Assembly: GCA_024398965.1 (NCBI GenBank)
Contig: JAKSIF010000003.1
Location: 124,001-188,000, forward strand
DNA length: 64,000 nt
Direction: 5' to 3'
Source: Fibrobacter sp.
GTDB lineage: Bacteria; Fibrobacterota; Fibrobacteria; Fibrobacterales; Fibrobacteraceae
The translations under genes were made by a program, and so were the position numbers. Below, in pieces: positions 54,901 through 63,034 of the stretch (within the stretch, counting starts at the first letter, position 1; each line of letters begins with the position of its first letter). The notes beneath the pieces were generated by a model. It was given only the letters and a program-made list of their open reading frames with translations, was not told the DNA's origin and did not search any database.

Positions 54901-57900
54901 GACATGGAAAGATAGCGGTTTTAAGGATTTGTGGGCTCTTACCGACGGATTCTTTATTGATGATTTGAGAAATGGGGAAGATGTTAGTGAAGTCATTTTC
55001 TATTCAGGCATTACCGCTGGGGCTAGTGTCGGCGGACGCGCAGGGATAGATGTGGGGGTTAATCTCAATATTAACCTGAATTTTGACGACCCAAATAATG
55101 ATGGTAAAATCCGTTTGACCGAATTGGCGGATAACTTGGCTAATAGTCCCATGGCGATGTTTGATACATCCATGACCTTGCAGGCTCGTGCCTTTGCTTA
55201 TCTGGATTTATTCTTCTATCGAAAAGAATGGGATTTGTGGAAGAGTGGTGCCTTGGAACTGTTCAATACGGAAAAAGTTTCCAAAGAAACACCTGTTCTT
55301 GCAACCGTTCAAGATGGAGATGTGGTTGTCAATATTGGCGAATATGCGGCCAAGCGACTTAACGGAAATGTTGCTGATAATGATGACGAAGTGGAAATAA
55401 CATGTAGTTCTGGAAAGGTTTCCATTTGTTTGGTTAATCCGAATGGCGATGGTGAGAACTATAGTAAAGATTTCAGTATTGGAGCCGGAAAAACTCTGTA
55501 CGTATATGCGGGCAAGGGTACTGACAAAATCACTGTTACGGGTTCTGCCGATTACAATGTTGTAATAGAGGGCGGTGAAGACAGCGATGAAATTGACTTG
55601 AAAGGATTGTCGCTAACTGGCGGTGCCTATGCGGTTGCTTTAGGTGGTGCAGGGAATGACTACATACTGGGTGTTGATGATGGTGTAAACTTCCTGTTTG
55701 GTGAAAATGCCAGGATTGTCCTTTCAGAAGATAAAAAGAAGGTTCTTCTTGCAGAAAATTATCCTGAACTTTCATCCGCTGGAAACAATGTTATTGTCGG
55801 CGGAAAGGGTAGCAATTATGTATTTGGTGGCCTCGGTAACGACTATATTGTTGGAGGAGCATATGCTTCAGACAATTACTTGTTTGGTGACTTTGGTCAT
55901 GTAGAATTTGATGCGCTGGGGAACTTGAACAAGATTGCTCGCACGGATCTCTTTGACGAGGGGGGCGATGATACAATCTTCGGGAGTAATGTTAAGGACC
56001 ATATCTATGGCGGGGCAGGAACCGACAGCATTGATGGACGTGAAGGTAATGATGAAATTCATGCCGGTAAGGGAAACGATGTCGTTTACGGTGGTTCGGG
56101 TAGTGATGTAATTTACGGAGATGATGGCGTTGATGTGATATTTGGCGATTCCGTGAATTCTGGATTTATTATTGCCGAAGAAAATAATATGACGACGGCA
56201 GCAATGCCGTATGCTTATGTTTCGGAAGAGTTGAAGAAAAACCTGGGCTTGTCGAAGACTGTTGATGAAGAAAGCGGTTCGTCGCATAAAAAGCTGGAAA
56301 CGTATGACTTTGTAATTCATTATGAGGATGTAAATCCAGATGAGTCTGTACTTATCACCCGTGCAAATGAGGCTTATTCTGAACAATTGTCTTCTGTTGG
56401 TGATGCTGTACCTGAAGCTGAATCTTTTGACGATGTCATAAACGGTGGTAATGGTTCCGACATTATTTTAGGTAATAGCGGAAACGATATCATTGAAGGC
56501 GGCGCTGGAAATGATTTAATTAAAGGTAATGAGGGTGATGATATCATTACAGGTGGCTTTGGAGAAGATTTGCTAGTTGGCGGTCAAGGTAATGATATTC
56601 TTGATGGTGGTGCCGGGAACGATATTGTGTTCGGCGACGATGGCTGGACTAGCTATGCAAACAAGGGCTCGGCCACAGGCAATTTATTTACAAATTCACC
56701 CAACGACAACCAAAAGGAATCCCAGAATCTGACTTTCGGATATGGGATAACGGCTTTTGCAAAAAATTTTGAAGTTTTTGCAGATTCGGTTTCTAATAAT
56801 GATGGCGGTGCCGACACGATTATAGCCGGCAACGGCAGCGATTTTGTTGATGGTCAAAGCGGCGATGATTCCTACATTGTGAACATGATGGGTGGCGGCA
56901 ACCGCGCTTACACCAATGTCATGGATTCTGGCGAAATTGACGCTGCGGATTCCCTGACAATAAATGGAACTATCAACGACGATCAGTTCCTTGTTCGCGC
57001 ATCGAATAGCGGTTTAGGCATGGTCGCCATGCTTCCTGAATTGGGAGGAAACGCTAACGACACAAGCGTCAATAGCCAGATTGAGCGAGTAAACTTCTGG
57101 AATGTGGGTGGAGGTAAGACCGGCATAGAAAACCTCTCCGTTAATGCCGGTGCCGGAGACGACAGGATTTCCATTGATGGGACCCTTTCCACGATCTCTA
57201 TTGACGCCGGTGCCGGTAACGATACTGTAACGGTCGGCCAGATGTTCAATTCCGAAAGAACCACCGATACGGGGCTGAGCAATGTACAGCTCAAAGATAT
57301 TTTTGATACGACTCGGACAACGCAGGGCTACCTGAGCAATGGTGTCGAACATGCTACATCTATAATTGGTGGCGAAGGTGACGATACTTTCAACGTACTG
57401 CATAACAAGGCTGCCGTATCTCTTTCTGGTGGACTTGGTGACGATACGTTCAATGTCGCCATGTATCAGAAGGATGAGGGCGAAGGTAAAAAGTCGATTG
57501 TCGAGAATGGTCCTGTCACGCTGATTGGCGGTGCCGGTACAGACAAGATGAGCATTGCGGGTAGCGAAGGTGATGATTCTTTTGTCATATCGCATGGACG
57601 AGTGTTCGGCGAGGGGATTGACGTGCAGTCTGTCAGCATCGAAGACAAGAATGTGTACGGTGGCGATGGCGACGATTCCTTCTATGTGCTGGATACAGAA
57701 GAGAATGAAGTGACAAAGCTCTATGGCAACAAGGGCAACGACAGTTTCCACAATGGAGGCGTGGGTTCCGCCGATATGCCTGCGTTCCTGAACGCTACGG
57801 CGACGGATTCCGAAGCTATAAATGTCGTGTTTGTCTCTGCAGATGACTACTCTGTGGTACTTGACACCCCGTATGCGACTCTGCCGGAGAATGGTAACAC

Positions 57901-60900
57901 AATCAACGCCTATGCACTTAAACTTGACAGGGCTCCAAAGGCTGACGAGATTGTTTCTGTCACTGTATTCGCCCCTGTAGCGACAACGGAAGCCCATGGC
58001 CGCGGTGACCGTGAAGTTTGGCTTGTAGATGGGGAAGATAAACTCTGCAAGTCGATTACGTTCAAGTTTGCCGCCACGGCGGACTTGGCTAAAGGTACGG
58101 TTGCATGGAATGCCTTGCAGACGGTAAAGGTGAACGCTATTGGCGACTCCGTTCGTGAAGGCGACGACTATTTCTCGCTGCTGCACAACGTTGTGCTGAC
58201 GCCAAGTTCAAGTACAGAGGCTTCGAAGGTGAATGCCTGCAAGAACGCCCTTGTATTCCTTGACGAGATCGATAATGAAGCAGACTCCGATAGTGAAGCG
58301 GACGTTGATAACAAGTTCTCTGTAACACAGGAAGTTATCGTGACCGGCTCGGATGTAGAGAAGGTTGTAGAGAATGGTGTAGAAAAGGTTGTAGTGAAGG
58401 TTGTGGTGGATTCCCTCCTACTGCCTTCCAGTGCAAACGGAATAAATGCCTGGTATATACAGAACGGTTCTCCAGAGTCCATAAATGCAGAAAAATTGAG
58501 CGTCAATGAAGGTGTGTTGACCATAGATGTTTCTGACCAGAAATTAGCTGCTGGGACTAGGATTTATTTCAACTATCAGCATGAGGAAGTCCTGCTGGAT
58601 GACGAAAGCATAGTCCAGATGGCCTACAGCACCGAGGACATGACGGATGTGCTCGAATTTGCACCCATGAAGTATGATGCTGACGGTGGAAAAGAAGTTC
58701 CTGATGAAGACAGTAAGATCACTATTTATGCAGAGAGCCTGCTTGAATCTTTGGGAAGTGCCGCCGATGATGTCCGGTATGTTTACAGGACTGCAGGTAC
58801 TCAGATAATCATCCTTGACAGGGTATCTCGAAAGCCTGTATCGCTTCGTGGAAAAATCGCTCTCACGAAAACAGACAATTCCTTCAACCATCCGCATGTG
58901 ATGATTTTTGACGAGGCAAATTCGTTCCAGAATGTTTCCAAGGAAGAAATCATCTCCCATATGCAGGATGATACCATTGAAAACATCAAGGGCGCTTTGT
59001 ATGAAGACGGCATGGGCAAGGAATTCAGCCTGGAAAATGTCGGACCGGCCATGCTTCATTACAGCACGGAACCGGATGACGATAATGCTGAAAAGAATGT
59101 CGCCTCTACTGCAGATAGTTTAAAATGGGCAGACGCAGCCCAGACTGCCGCTGAATATGACGAGAGCCAGAGTGTTGACCGAGTCTTCACCAACAACATG
59201 AAGAATGCCAAGGCGGGCGAAAAGAACGACCTTGAATCGTTGACAGGCTCGACAGAGGCCGATGCCGAATGGATTGAATCGGATTCCCAATCTATCCGAT
59301 TTACCCACAAGGACAGCGGATCGTCTGTTGAAAATCGCATCGGCATAGGCAACATGGAATATGGCGAGTTCAACCTGGGTACAGGTGCGGACACGGTGGA
59401 TATACACAAGTCAATCTATCGCGAAGATGGTTTCCAGACCTTCACCGTGGTAAATAGTGGTAAAGGCAATGATGTAGTTACGGTGCACAGCTACAAGGAC
59501 GGCTCCGATGACCAGCTTGTAATCAACGCTGGCGAGGGGAATGACACCGTGACCGCCACAGACGAGAACGTGACCAGGGAAGGGCTGATCGTATTCGGCG
59601 GTCTCGGAGACGACAGGATTGACATTGGCAGCGACAGTTCCCTGGTCTTCGGCGACCGTGGCCAGGTGCTGTATCACGACGATGACGGCAACGTGGTGAC
59701 ACGCCTTGGCGATGATGGCACGGGAACATCCGATTATGCTACTGGCAAGAACAAGGAATCCGAAGCCTACTGGCAGACCGACGGTGTTCGCCGCGGCCCG
59801 AGCATTGCCCGCACGGTAACGGAAAGCCAGGGCGGGAATGACGTAATAAACCTCGCTAACGGCAGGAATGTTGTCTTTGGCGGCGTAAATGCAACCCGTA
59901 CCGACTCTGCGGATGCAAGCAAGCTCGAAAACGAAAAGGAAACAATATCTACCGGCAATGGCGACGACCTTGTCTTTGGCGACGAGGGCTATGCCACCTT
60001 TGGCGGACACGCCGCTATAGCAAAAAAACTTGGGCAAGAGAATGCTTCTGAAATCCGCAACGAGGCTACCCTTTCGTTCAATTTCGTGGGTAACTCGCAG
60101 ACGGGACTTTCGTCTGAAGCTGTCGCGGGTGCACTGAATGCCTCTCATAACGATGATTTCCGTAGTGACCACTGGAACAACATCGGCGGACCCCTTTCCG
60201 GCACTTACGGCAACGACGACCGCGAAATCGTGCGTTTTGACGACGGCACTCGCGCAAGCGCCGTGAGCGTGAGCTACGGCGGTATCGAAAGGCACCGCAC
60301 CACAGGTACCGACAACCGCATCAACCTGCAGGGCTACAGCCACAACTTCGCCAACTCCTCCACTGACGCAAATGCGGCCCTGATGAACAGCGGCCTCATG
60401 ACCACGGCACCGAACTCCCAGAACGAGAACAAGCTGGAAGTTTCCGTTGACGGCCTTGCGCAGTACTTCACGCACTACAGCGTGATTGTGTATCTGGACT
60501 TGCCAGACTCCCACTCTGCGGACACAAGCAGCATCCGCAAAGTCAGCCTCTTCCTGGAAGACGAGATAAGCCCAGTCACGAGCTACTTCGTAAATGACGC
60601 TGCGAACCATAACTTCAACGGTTCCTATGACCGCGGCACGGCAACGTCTGCCGAATTGGCCACAAGCGCCAACTATGTCGTATTCGATGTCGCCGCGGGC
60701 ACTTCCATCGACCGCTTCCGTGTGGTAATCGAGGAAGCCTTCCCGGGACAGTCACCCAACGGCAAGAATCTGCCGGGCATCGCAGCCATCCAGGTGAATG
60801 GTTCGCTCCACGCCCAGGATGTGGCTGCATCTTCCGACATCACCCACGGTGGCGACGACACAATCTCCACAGGCGGCGGTGACGATATCGTCGTTGGCGG

Positions 60901-62998
60901 CACGGGTGGCGACAAGATCACCACTTATGGCGATGAACGCTACGGCATTTACGACAACGACGTTGTTTTTGGCGACAATGCCAAGATGGTCTTTACAGAC
61001 CGTGACAACTCCGGGGCTACGGCCTCCATGCTTTCCATGGCCGAGTCCCTGGATTCCCGCGATATCGAAGGCAATTACGCTGACCGCATAATCACTGGCA
61101 ACGGTAACGATGTCGTGGTAGGTGGGCTGGGTGCCGACTACATCGATTCCGGAGCGACTGCCGATGCCGACTCCATGCTGGATGGAATCAAGGTCGTTTC
61201 CTTCAACTTTACCCGCGAGAACGCGACCGCAGTCGAGATGGTTGCTCCAGGCGAGTATATCCCAGTGCTGGATGATAACAATAGCCCCGTTTATGAGAAT
61301 GGCGAACAGAAGTTCAACTTTATCCCGCACGAGACTGCTGGCGTCGTGGCAGACAACGACTGGACAAACCTTTACATAAAGAACAACCGTCTGCATATCG
61401 TTGGCGAAAACGAAAATAACTCCGACACCCCGGTGAAGCACGATGGCGTCGGGATTTCGCTTGTTGCCTATGATACAGCCGTGGGCAACGGGACGCAAAA
61501 TTCAAGCCTTATGCTGAAGGATGACGCCCAGCTGGATGGCGACACGTCAAACTCCAGGCTGTTCAACGCCTACTATGCTGCCCAGCAGCAACAGGAAATC
61601 AAGCTCACGCTTACGGACCTTGACAAGTTCCGTACAGAGAGTGAACTCGATGTGAGTGCGGCTTGCGATGTGTATGTTTACCTTGGTGGCGACCAGCAAG
61701 GGGTTGACTCGTACAACTACCTGTTCGATGTTTGTGGTCGCCAGCCCGGAGGCAACGCGCTCGACCAGCATTACTACCTGAACGACTGGACTGGCAATCA
61801 TTTCGACGGCGACTATCGCCAGGTTACATGCTCCGTATCGCCTACTAAGGAAGATCTGCTTTCGCAGGTCGCTCCCGACATGAGCCTGATCGGAAACTAC
61901 GTGGTGTTCCGTAACGTGACTTCTGCGACTTTCGAAGTCCGAATCCGCAATTTGTTCACCGATACGAACCAGTGGCCGCTGAACCTTCCCGTGATAACGG
62001 CCGTGCAGGTCGTTGCCGTGGCGGACCGTAAAGATGATATTGCCATTGGTGGTGACCACGACAAGGATCTTGTCTTCGGTGACGACGCCCGCGTAACTTT
62101 CGATATTGACCTCCCGTTCGCCCGCAACGAGAACCAGGCCGATTACGCCAACCGAGCCGTCGAGGCGCAGAGCATCCATATCGACGGCAACGCCGTGGAA
62201 ATTCCGCTTGATCGCGACGGGAAGCCTGTCGAAATGGGAGACACGATCCTGACCGGCAGGGACCGCGACGTGATTGTCGGCGGCGACTTCGGCGATACGA
62301 TTACCATGGGCGACGGGGACGATGTGGCCCTTGGCGACAATGCCTCGTTGATCCTCGAACACAACAACCCCGTGGGCGTGTTCGCTCCCAGCGTGGAAAT
62401 CATGCTGGAGCAGCACTCCGTCAATACTTCCAACGGCGAGGTGTTCCTTGGTAATGACAACACCCAGGCAAGCCAGATTCAGTCCAAGTTCGAGAATGGT
62501 GGCGTTCCGGGCGTGAGCCTTGTAGCTTCGACAAACGGTGGTACAGACACTTTCACCGATGTGACAGGCAAGGACTGGACCCTGCAACAGGAAACTTCGT
62601 CAACAACTGAATCGGGGACAGGTGGCTCAACAACAGATTCGGGGACGGGTGACTCAACAACTGATTCAGGAACGGAGGATGATCCCGCCTCCGGTGATTC
62701 GATAACTCATGTTCTATTCTATAAGCCTACTGAGATTCATGCAGGAGATATTCTTCAAATTGAATGCCAAGGGATTTTCCCGGATCAATGGTGGCGTCCT
62801 TACGCCATTGTTTTGCCAACTGGTTTCACTTTGCCGCAGCTCCGCTATCTTGCCGAAGACGGAACTCCTGGAGAAATCATTCAACCGGAAAATAACCAAT
62901 ATAGTTTCGCCATACCGGATAAACCCAGTGACCAAGAATTTTCGGTAATCCGTGTTGTAGCTGATACGGACGGTCGGATCATTGTTATTATGGGCTAA
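48947..62998 (+). CDS. second giant LEPR-XLL/RTX surface protein
   Basis: A 4,683-residue homologue of the protein at 15796. Residues 19-32 (IEQLEHRFMMDAAP) carry the variant LEPR-XLL motif. A helical segment (~100-165), beta-rich modules to ~2,000, an EF-hand-like DDPNNDGKIRLTE near 2,047 and RTX repeats at ~2,280-2,565 follow. Residues 3,702-4,560 are nearly identical to the first giant. The linker is shorter (by three 9-residue units), and the ~95-residue tail diverges but keeps WWRPY and LPQLRYL. About 1,265 residues shorter overall. CGGAG lies six bases before the ATG. The first ~3,500 residues have diverged strongly, whereas the shared module has not. Confidence 0.85.
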   Translation: MSKFNNKNGKKYNQNNYRIEQLEHRFMMDAAPTDTDWKNEIDDVDISTYNLPATTEESIEGLIAYNSEGIANRVSLPDVLDSREIDFSDEVDDVKDFVKDTVEALQEEAEENAENAKDAAQAALTVAEQNYNTAKAAYESLFPDPNNISPAFSQTEQGITLQTLINGAQNAYNAALAHYNQVTTNFQIDASTLCARLVQDNENNNWSFTDNSGKINVSISINQAVSIDDSLDIVPDIAEKTQIDVAFKKLEKDNVKGFAEVSFEIDGNSQTSINSNTSVEIEFDFFQDLSKIDAKIGILGLKSIDDSNVSNPDLKITGKSTLHGDTSSYDTEFEYDLDFKVNDSSLLTIQNGFYVDDSNHLKYAGKSTVGPKWSSGSNAHDEETFVPDFANVQMGEILNQFNAISKWLQNIESDILKNNFQGMIEQNASSFLRLSTVFEKVIKTPPRSLQELLNESYFNNVIGISFTKEGGDNFCNLVFTGLQTSQTAKASLSDSFLGTISDSLSEISKNTLSLSVGSSMNLTLKIPMSKNNAYGPNDNIHELLNNNLNDKVKNGIANVVQTEAFSTYFVISEPIEMKLVYDNEGNKTEAECTIASTVNDKTSLITAFNTALNTVIDNNFDVLYDENLQKLAVFSDEPITSMSFLSGNSREIGFFGTQQFCKAYVIEGDSVEIDGNEIKVDADKGGNLTAALNDFLMKSSDYVDYSAISFGGKTVVVYNSSSADSNEDPWENFSEDGDKKYVLISSTLPVVVPKSEGNITFSLNGMNSTPISCSFNANDFDGCYSTEDVARVISKKIPDNRGIIVESGKGNILFYCNDSGFSVSSTLDSLNFTSPQSSTDCMEIVLDDDTEIHINLKTVLENPNAKFSDVVQAICSQCDAVSGMTALTNGLTISLSGKKIKSISNLNGFSIATLLGIAGDWNETPVSKIEIKAPKQKEIEITKFDITVNETLTGNGTLASATLGLVGLDVAGNIGVSSTKTINLTTGETIKDVSKIETSGGYQNYQDYFDCQDWVLTKTPSNSGLSVLFGNGLNAGNRTIGSISSAFNQSQPFDFIALPNYGEFTSLMDSIPMSMLLERVTTAIRTNLLENIFGYGVDASQLSQNSIEGMLNQKLPLFGKSAPELLGLVAKLNDVISNISQNQPTTLQELVARVKKTLGAALSFTFNENSIDFDLEWNRDFTSELIPINNFSLMDSVNVGGYAEVYLNGSIHSKFCFSIATTGLTLSNAQLKNGSFVSFDAKIIGKPLAFELSLALLGDVNKSVPLLNVVSGDRAQSYVNLKTCALFTLQSSGSESALEWSKTSEDCRIGGELKLQCAGLDAGTIKIGVQGANDISLWQDSENDAAGQFTLSDLVSGNFGVKLPEFLHQAPLGNVGTGNIVLDLSNVSVNFDDIDLFGQLRLVSDALSSVLRKAQSCLNTTFLSDGMRKIPLVGDSIVGAADCLTELDEKFIEPFRKFSYNTQNLNAAAVAERLYSILNSYGILKNFEKVVSENQNVAWAGTCFDKYYANEGKQYVQYNESDSCAEWRICLGKTFDLDANADFDLGMPGLGLTAEGGVGLSLEWKWYIGFGISKEKGAYILLSKGSDVAGVDDGKNIVADGISRGANLTGDDIVVTVKVSPNVEIDGSLGFLQMNAHLVDGSGNDLEGKPALSFDLCIDLNDGRNGSSDEIDDHGTDLTANTEISVNSIASNLSVEANLYGEVGLNVKMTLGFDSDKVDVGFPEIGATFSFLWKTKFGKPSGALSSAGFKNVNFDMGSFVERTLQPVLNKIQKVLDPIMPLIEFLQSDIPVLSSLPGSPEHLTVLSLIKSIGSAKGLDLGMLDDIVQLANMIKTFSNPSGFRQINLGNLDLPATTEGLNQSVSNVLSGVGMFNSNLFEFSNGTGNNDDFDDLKGLNQDNGDYGLFFPFIQSENTKDFDINALKSSTIQLLFGQNVDLIKYNMRPLILDFDWGKSFAIVGPLFADIGFSFGVNIDLCFGYDTCGLRTWKDSGFKDLWALTDGFFIDDLRNGEDVSEVIFYSGITAGASVGGRAGIDVGVNLNINLNFDDPNNDGKIRLTELADNLANSPMAMFDTSMTLQARAFAYLDLFFYRKEWDLWKSGALELFNTEKVSKETPVLATVQDGDVVVNIGEYAAKRLNGNVADNDDEVEITCSSGKVSICLVNPNGDGENYSKDFSIGAGKTLYVYAGKGTDKITVTGSADYNVVIEGGEDSDEIDLKGLSLTGGAYAVALGGAGNDYILGVDDGVNFLFGENARIVLSEDKKKVLLAENYPELSSAGNNVIVGGKGSNYVFGGLGNDYIVGGAYASDNYLFGDFGHVEFDALGNLNKIARTDLFDEGGDDTIFGSNVKDHIYGGAGTDSIDGREGNDEIHAGKGNDVVYGGSGSDVIYGDDGVDVIFGDSVNSGFIIAEENNMTTAAMPYAYVSEELKKNLGLSKTVDEESGSSHKKLETYDFVIHYEDVNPDESVLITRANEAYSEQLSSVGDAVPEAESFDDVINGGNGSDIILGNSGNDIIEGGAGNDLIKGNEGDDIITGGFGEDLLVGGQGNDILDGGAGNDIVFGDDGWTSYANKGSATGNLFTNSPNDNQKESQNLTFGYGITAFAKNFEVFADSVSNNDGGADTIIAGNGSDFVDGQSGDDSYIVNMMGGGNRAYTNVMDSGEIDAADSLTINGTINDDQFLVRASNSGLGMVAMLPELGGNANDTSVNSQIERVNFWNVGGGKTGIENLSVNAGAGDDRISIDGTLSTISIDAGAGNDTVTVGQMFNSERTTDTGLSNVQLKDIFDTTRTTQGYLSNGVEHATSIIGGEGDDTFNVLHNKAAVSLSGGLGDDTFNVAMYQKDEGEGKKSIVENGPVTLIGGAGTDKMSIAGSEGDDSFVISHGRVFGEGIDVQSVSIEDKNVYGGDGDDSFYVLDTEENEVTKLYGNKGNDSFHNGGVGSADMPAFLNATATDSEAINVVFVSADDYSVVLDTPYATLPENGNTINAYALKLDRAPKADEIVSVTVFAPVATTEAHGRGDREVWLVDGEDKLCKSITFKFAATADLAKGTVAWNALQTVKVNAIGDSVREGDDYFSLLHNVVLTPSSSTEASKVNACKNALVFLDEIDNEADSDSEADVDNKFSVTQEVIVTGSDVEKVVENGVEKVVVKVVVDSLLLPSSANGINAWYIQNGSPESINAEKLSVNEGVLTIDVSDQKLAAGTRIYFNYQHEEVLLDDESIVQMAYSTEDMTDVLEFAPMKYDADGGKEVPDEDSKITIYAESLLESLGSAADDVRYVYRTAGTQIIILDRVSRKPVSLRGKIALTKTDNSFNHPHVMIFDEANSFQNVSKEEIISHMQDDTIENIKGALYEDGMGKEFSLENVGPAMLHYSTEPDDDNAEKNVASTADSLKWADAAQTAAEYDESQSVDRVFTNNMKNAKAGEKNDLESLTGSTEADAEWIESDSQSIRFTHKDSGSSVENRIGIGNMEYGEFNLGTGADTVDIHKSIYREDGFQTFTVVNSGKGNDVVTVHSYKDGSDDQLVINAGEGNDTVTATDENVTREGLIVFGGLGDDRIDIGSDSSLVFGDRGQVLYHDDDGNVVTRLGDDGTGTSDYATGKNKESEAYWQTDGVRRGPSIARTVTESQGGNDVINLANGRNVVFGGVNATRTDSADASKLENEKETISTGNGDDLVFGDEGYATFGGHAAIAKKLGQENASEIRNEATLSFNFVGNSQTGLSSEAVAGALNASHNDDFRSDHWNNIGGPLSGTYGNDDREIVRFDDGTRASAVSVSYGGIERHRTTGTDNRINLQGYSHNFANSSTDANAALMNSGLMTTAPNSQNENKLEVSVDGLAQYFTHYSVIVYLDLPDSHSADTSSIRKVSLFLEDEISPVTSYFVNDAANHNFNGSYDRGTATSAELATSANYVVFDVAAGTSIDRFRVVIEEAFPGQSPNGKNLPGIAAIQVNGSLHAQDVAASSDITHGGDDTISTGGGDDIVVGGTGGDKITTYGDERYGIYDNDVVFGDNAKMVFTDRDNSGATASMLSMAESLDSRDIEGNYADRIITGNGNDVVVGGLGADYIDSGATADADSMLDGIKVVSFNFTRENATAVEMVAPGEYIPVLDDNNSPVYENGEQKFNFIPHETAGVVADNDWTNLYIKNNRLHIVGENENNSDTPVKHDGVGISLVAYDTAVGNGTQNSSLMLKDDAQLDGDTSNSRLFNAYYAAQQQQEIKLTLTDLDKFRTESELDVSAACDVYVYLGGDQQGVDSYNYLFDVCGRQPGGNALDQHYYLNDWTGNHFDGDYRQVTCSVSPTKEDLLSQVAPDMSLIGNYVVFRNVTSATFEVRIRNLFTDTNQWPLNLPVITAVQVVAVADRKDDIAIGGDHDKDLVFGDDARVTFDIDLPFARNENQADYANRAVEAQSIHIDGNAVEIPLDRDGKPVEMGDTILTGRDRDVIVGGDFGDTITMGDGDDVALGDNASLILEHNNPVGVFAPSVEIMLEQHSVNTSNGEVFLGNDNTQASQIQSKFENGGVPGVSLVASTNGGTDTFTDVTGKDWTLQQETSSTTESGTGGSTTDSGTGDSTTDSGTEDDPASGDSITHVLFYKPTEIHAGDILQIECQGIFPDQWWRPYAIVLPTGFTLPQLRYLAEDGTPGEIIQPENNQYSFAIPDKPSDQEFSVIRVVADTDGRIIVIMG
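55786..56640 (+). repeat. RTX nonapeptide repeat block
   Basis: Glycine/aspartate nonapeptides in residues ~2,281-2,565 of giant protein 2 (GGAGTDSIDGREGNDEIHAG, GGSGSDVIYGDDGVDVIFGD, GGAGNDLIKGNEGDDIITGG). A spacer of ~80 residues splits them into two clusters, as in giant protein 1. Confidence 0.85.
60050..62626 (+). repeat. 2.6-kb direct repeat, copy 2
   Basis: Partner of 30613-33189, same strand, offset 29,437 bases. Encodes residues 3,702-4,560 of giant protein 2. The divergence island lies at about 61,387-61,652. The reading frame is the same in both copies. Confidence 0.95.
62627..62670 (+). repeat. short form of the 27-bp linker repeat
   Basis: One full 27-bp unit and a partial one, corresponding to the longer array at 33190-33315. 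Encodes STTDSGTGD-type residues. Confidence 0.8.
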
Positions 62999-63034
62999 TT
63001 TTTGTTAATTTTGACAAAGGGAAAAAGGTTCCAA

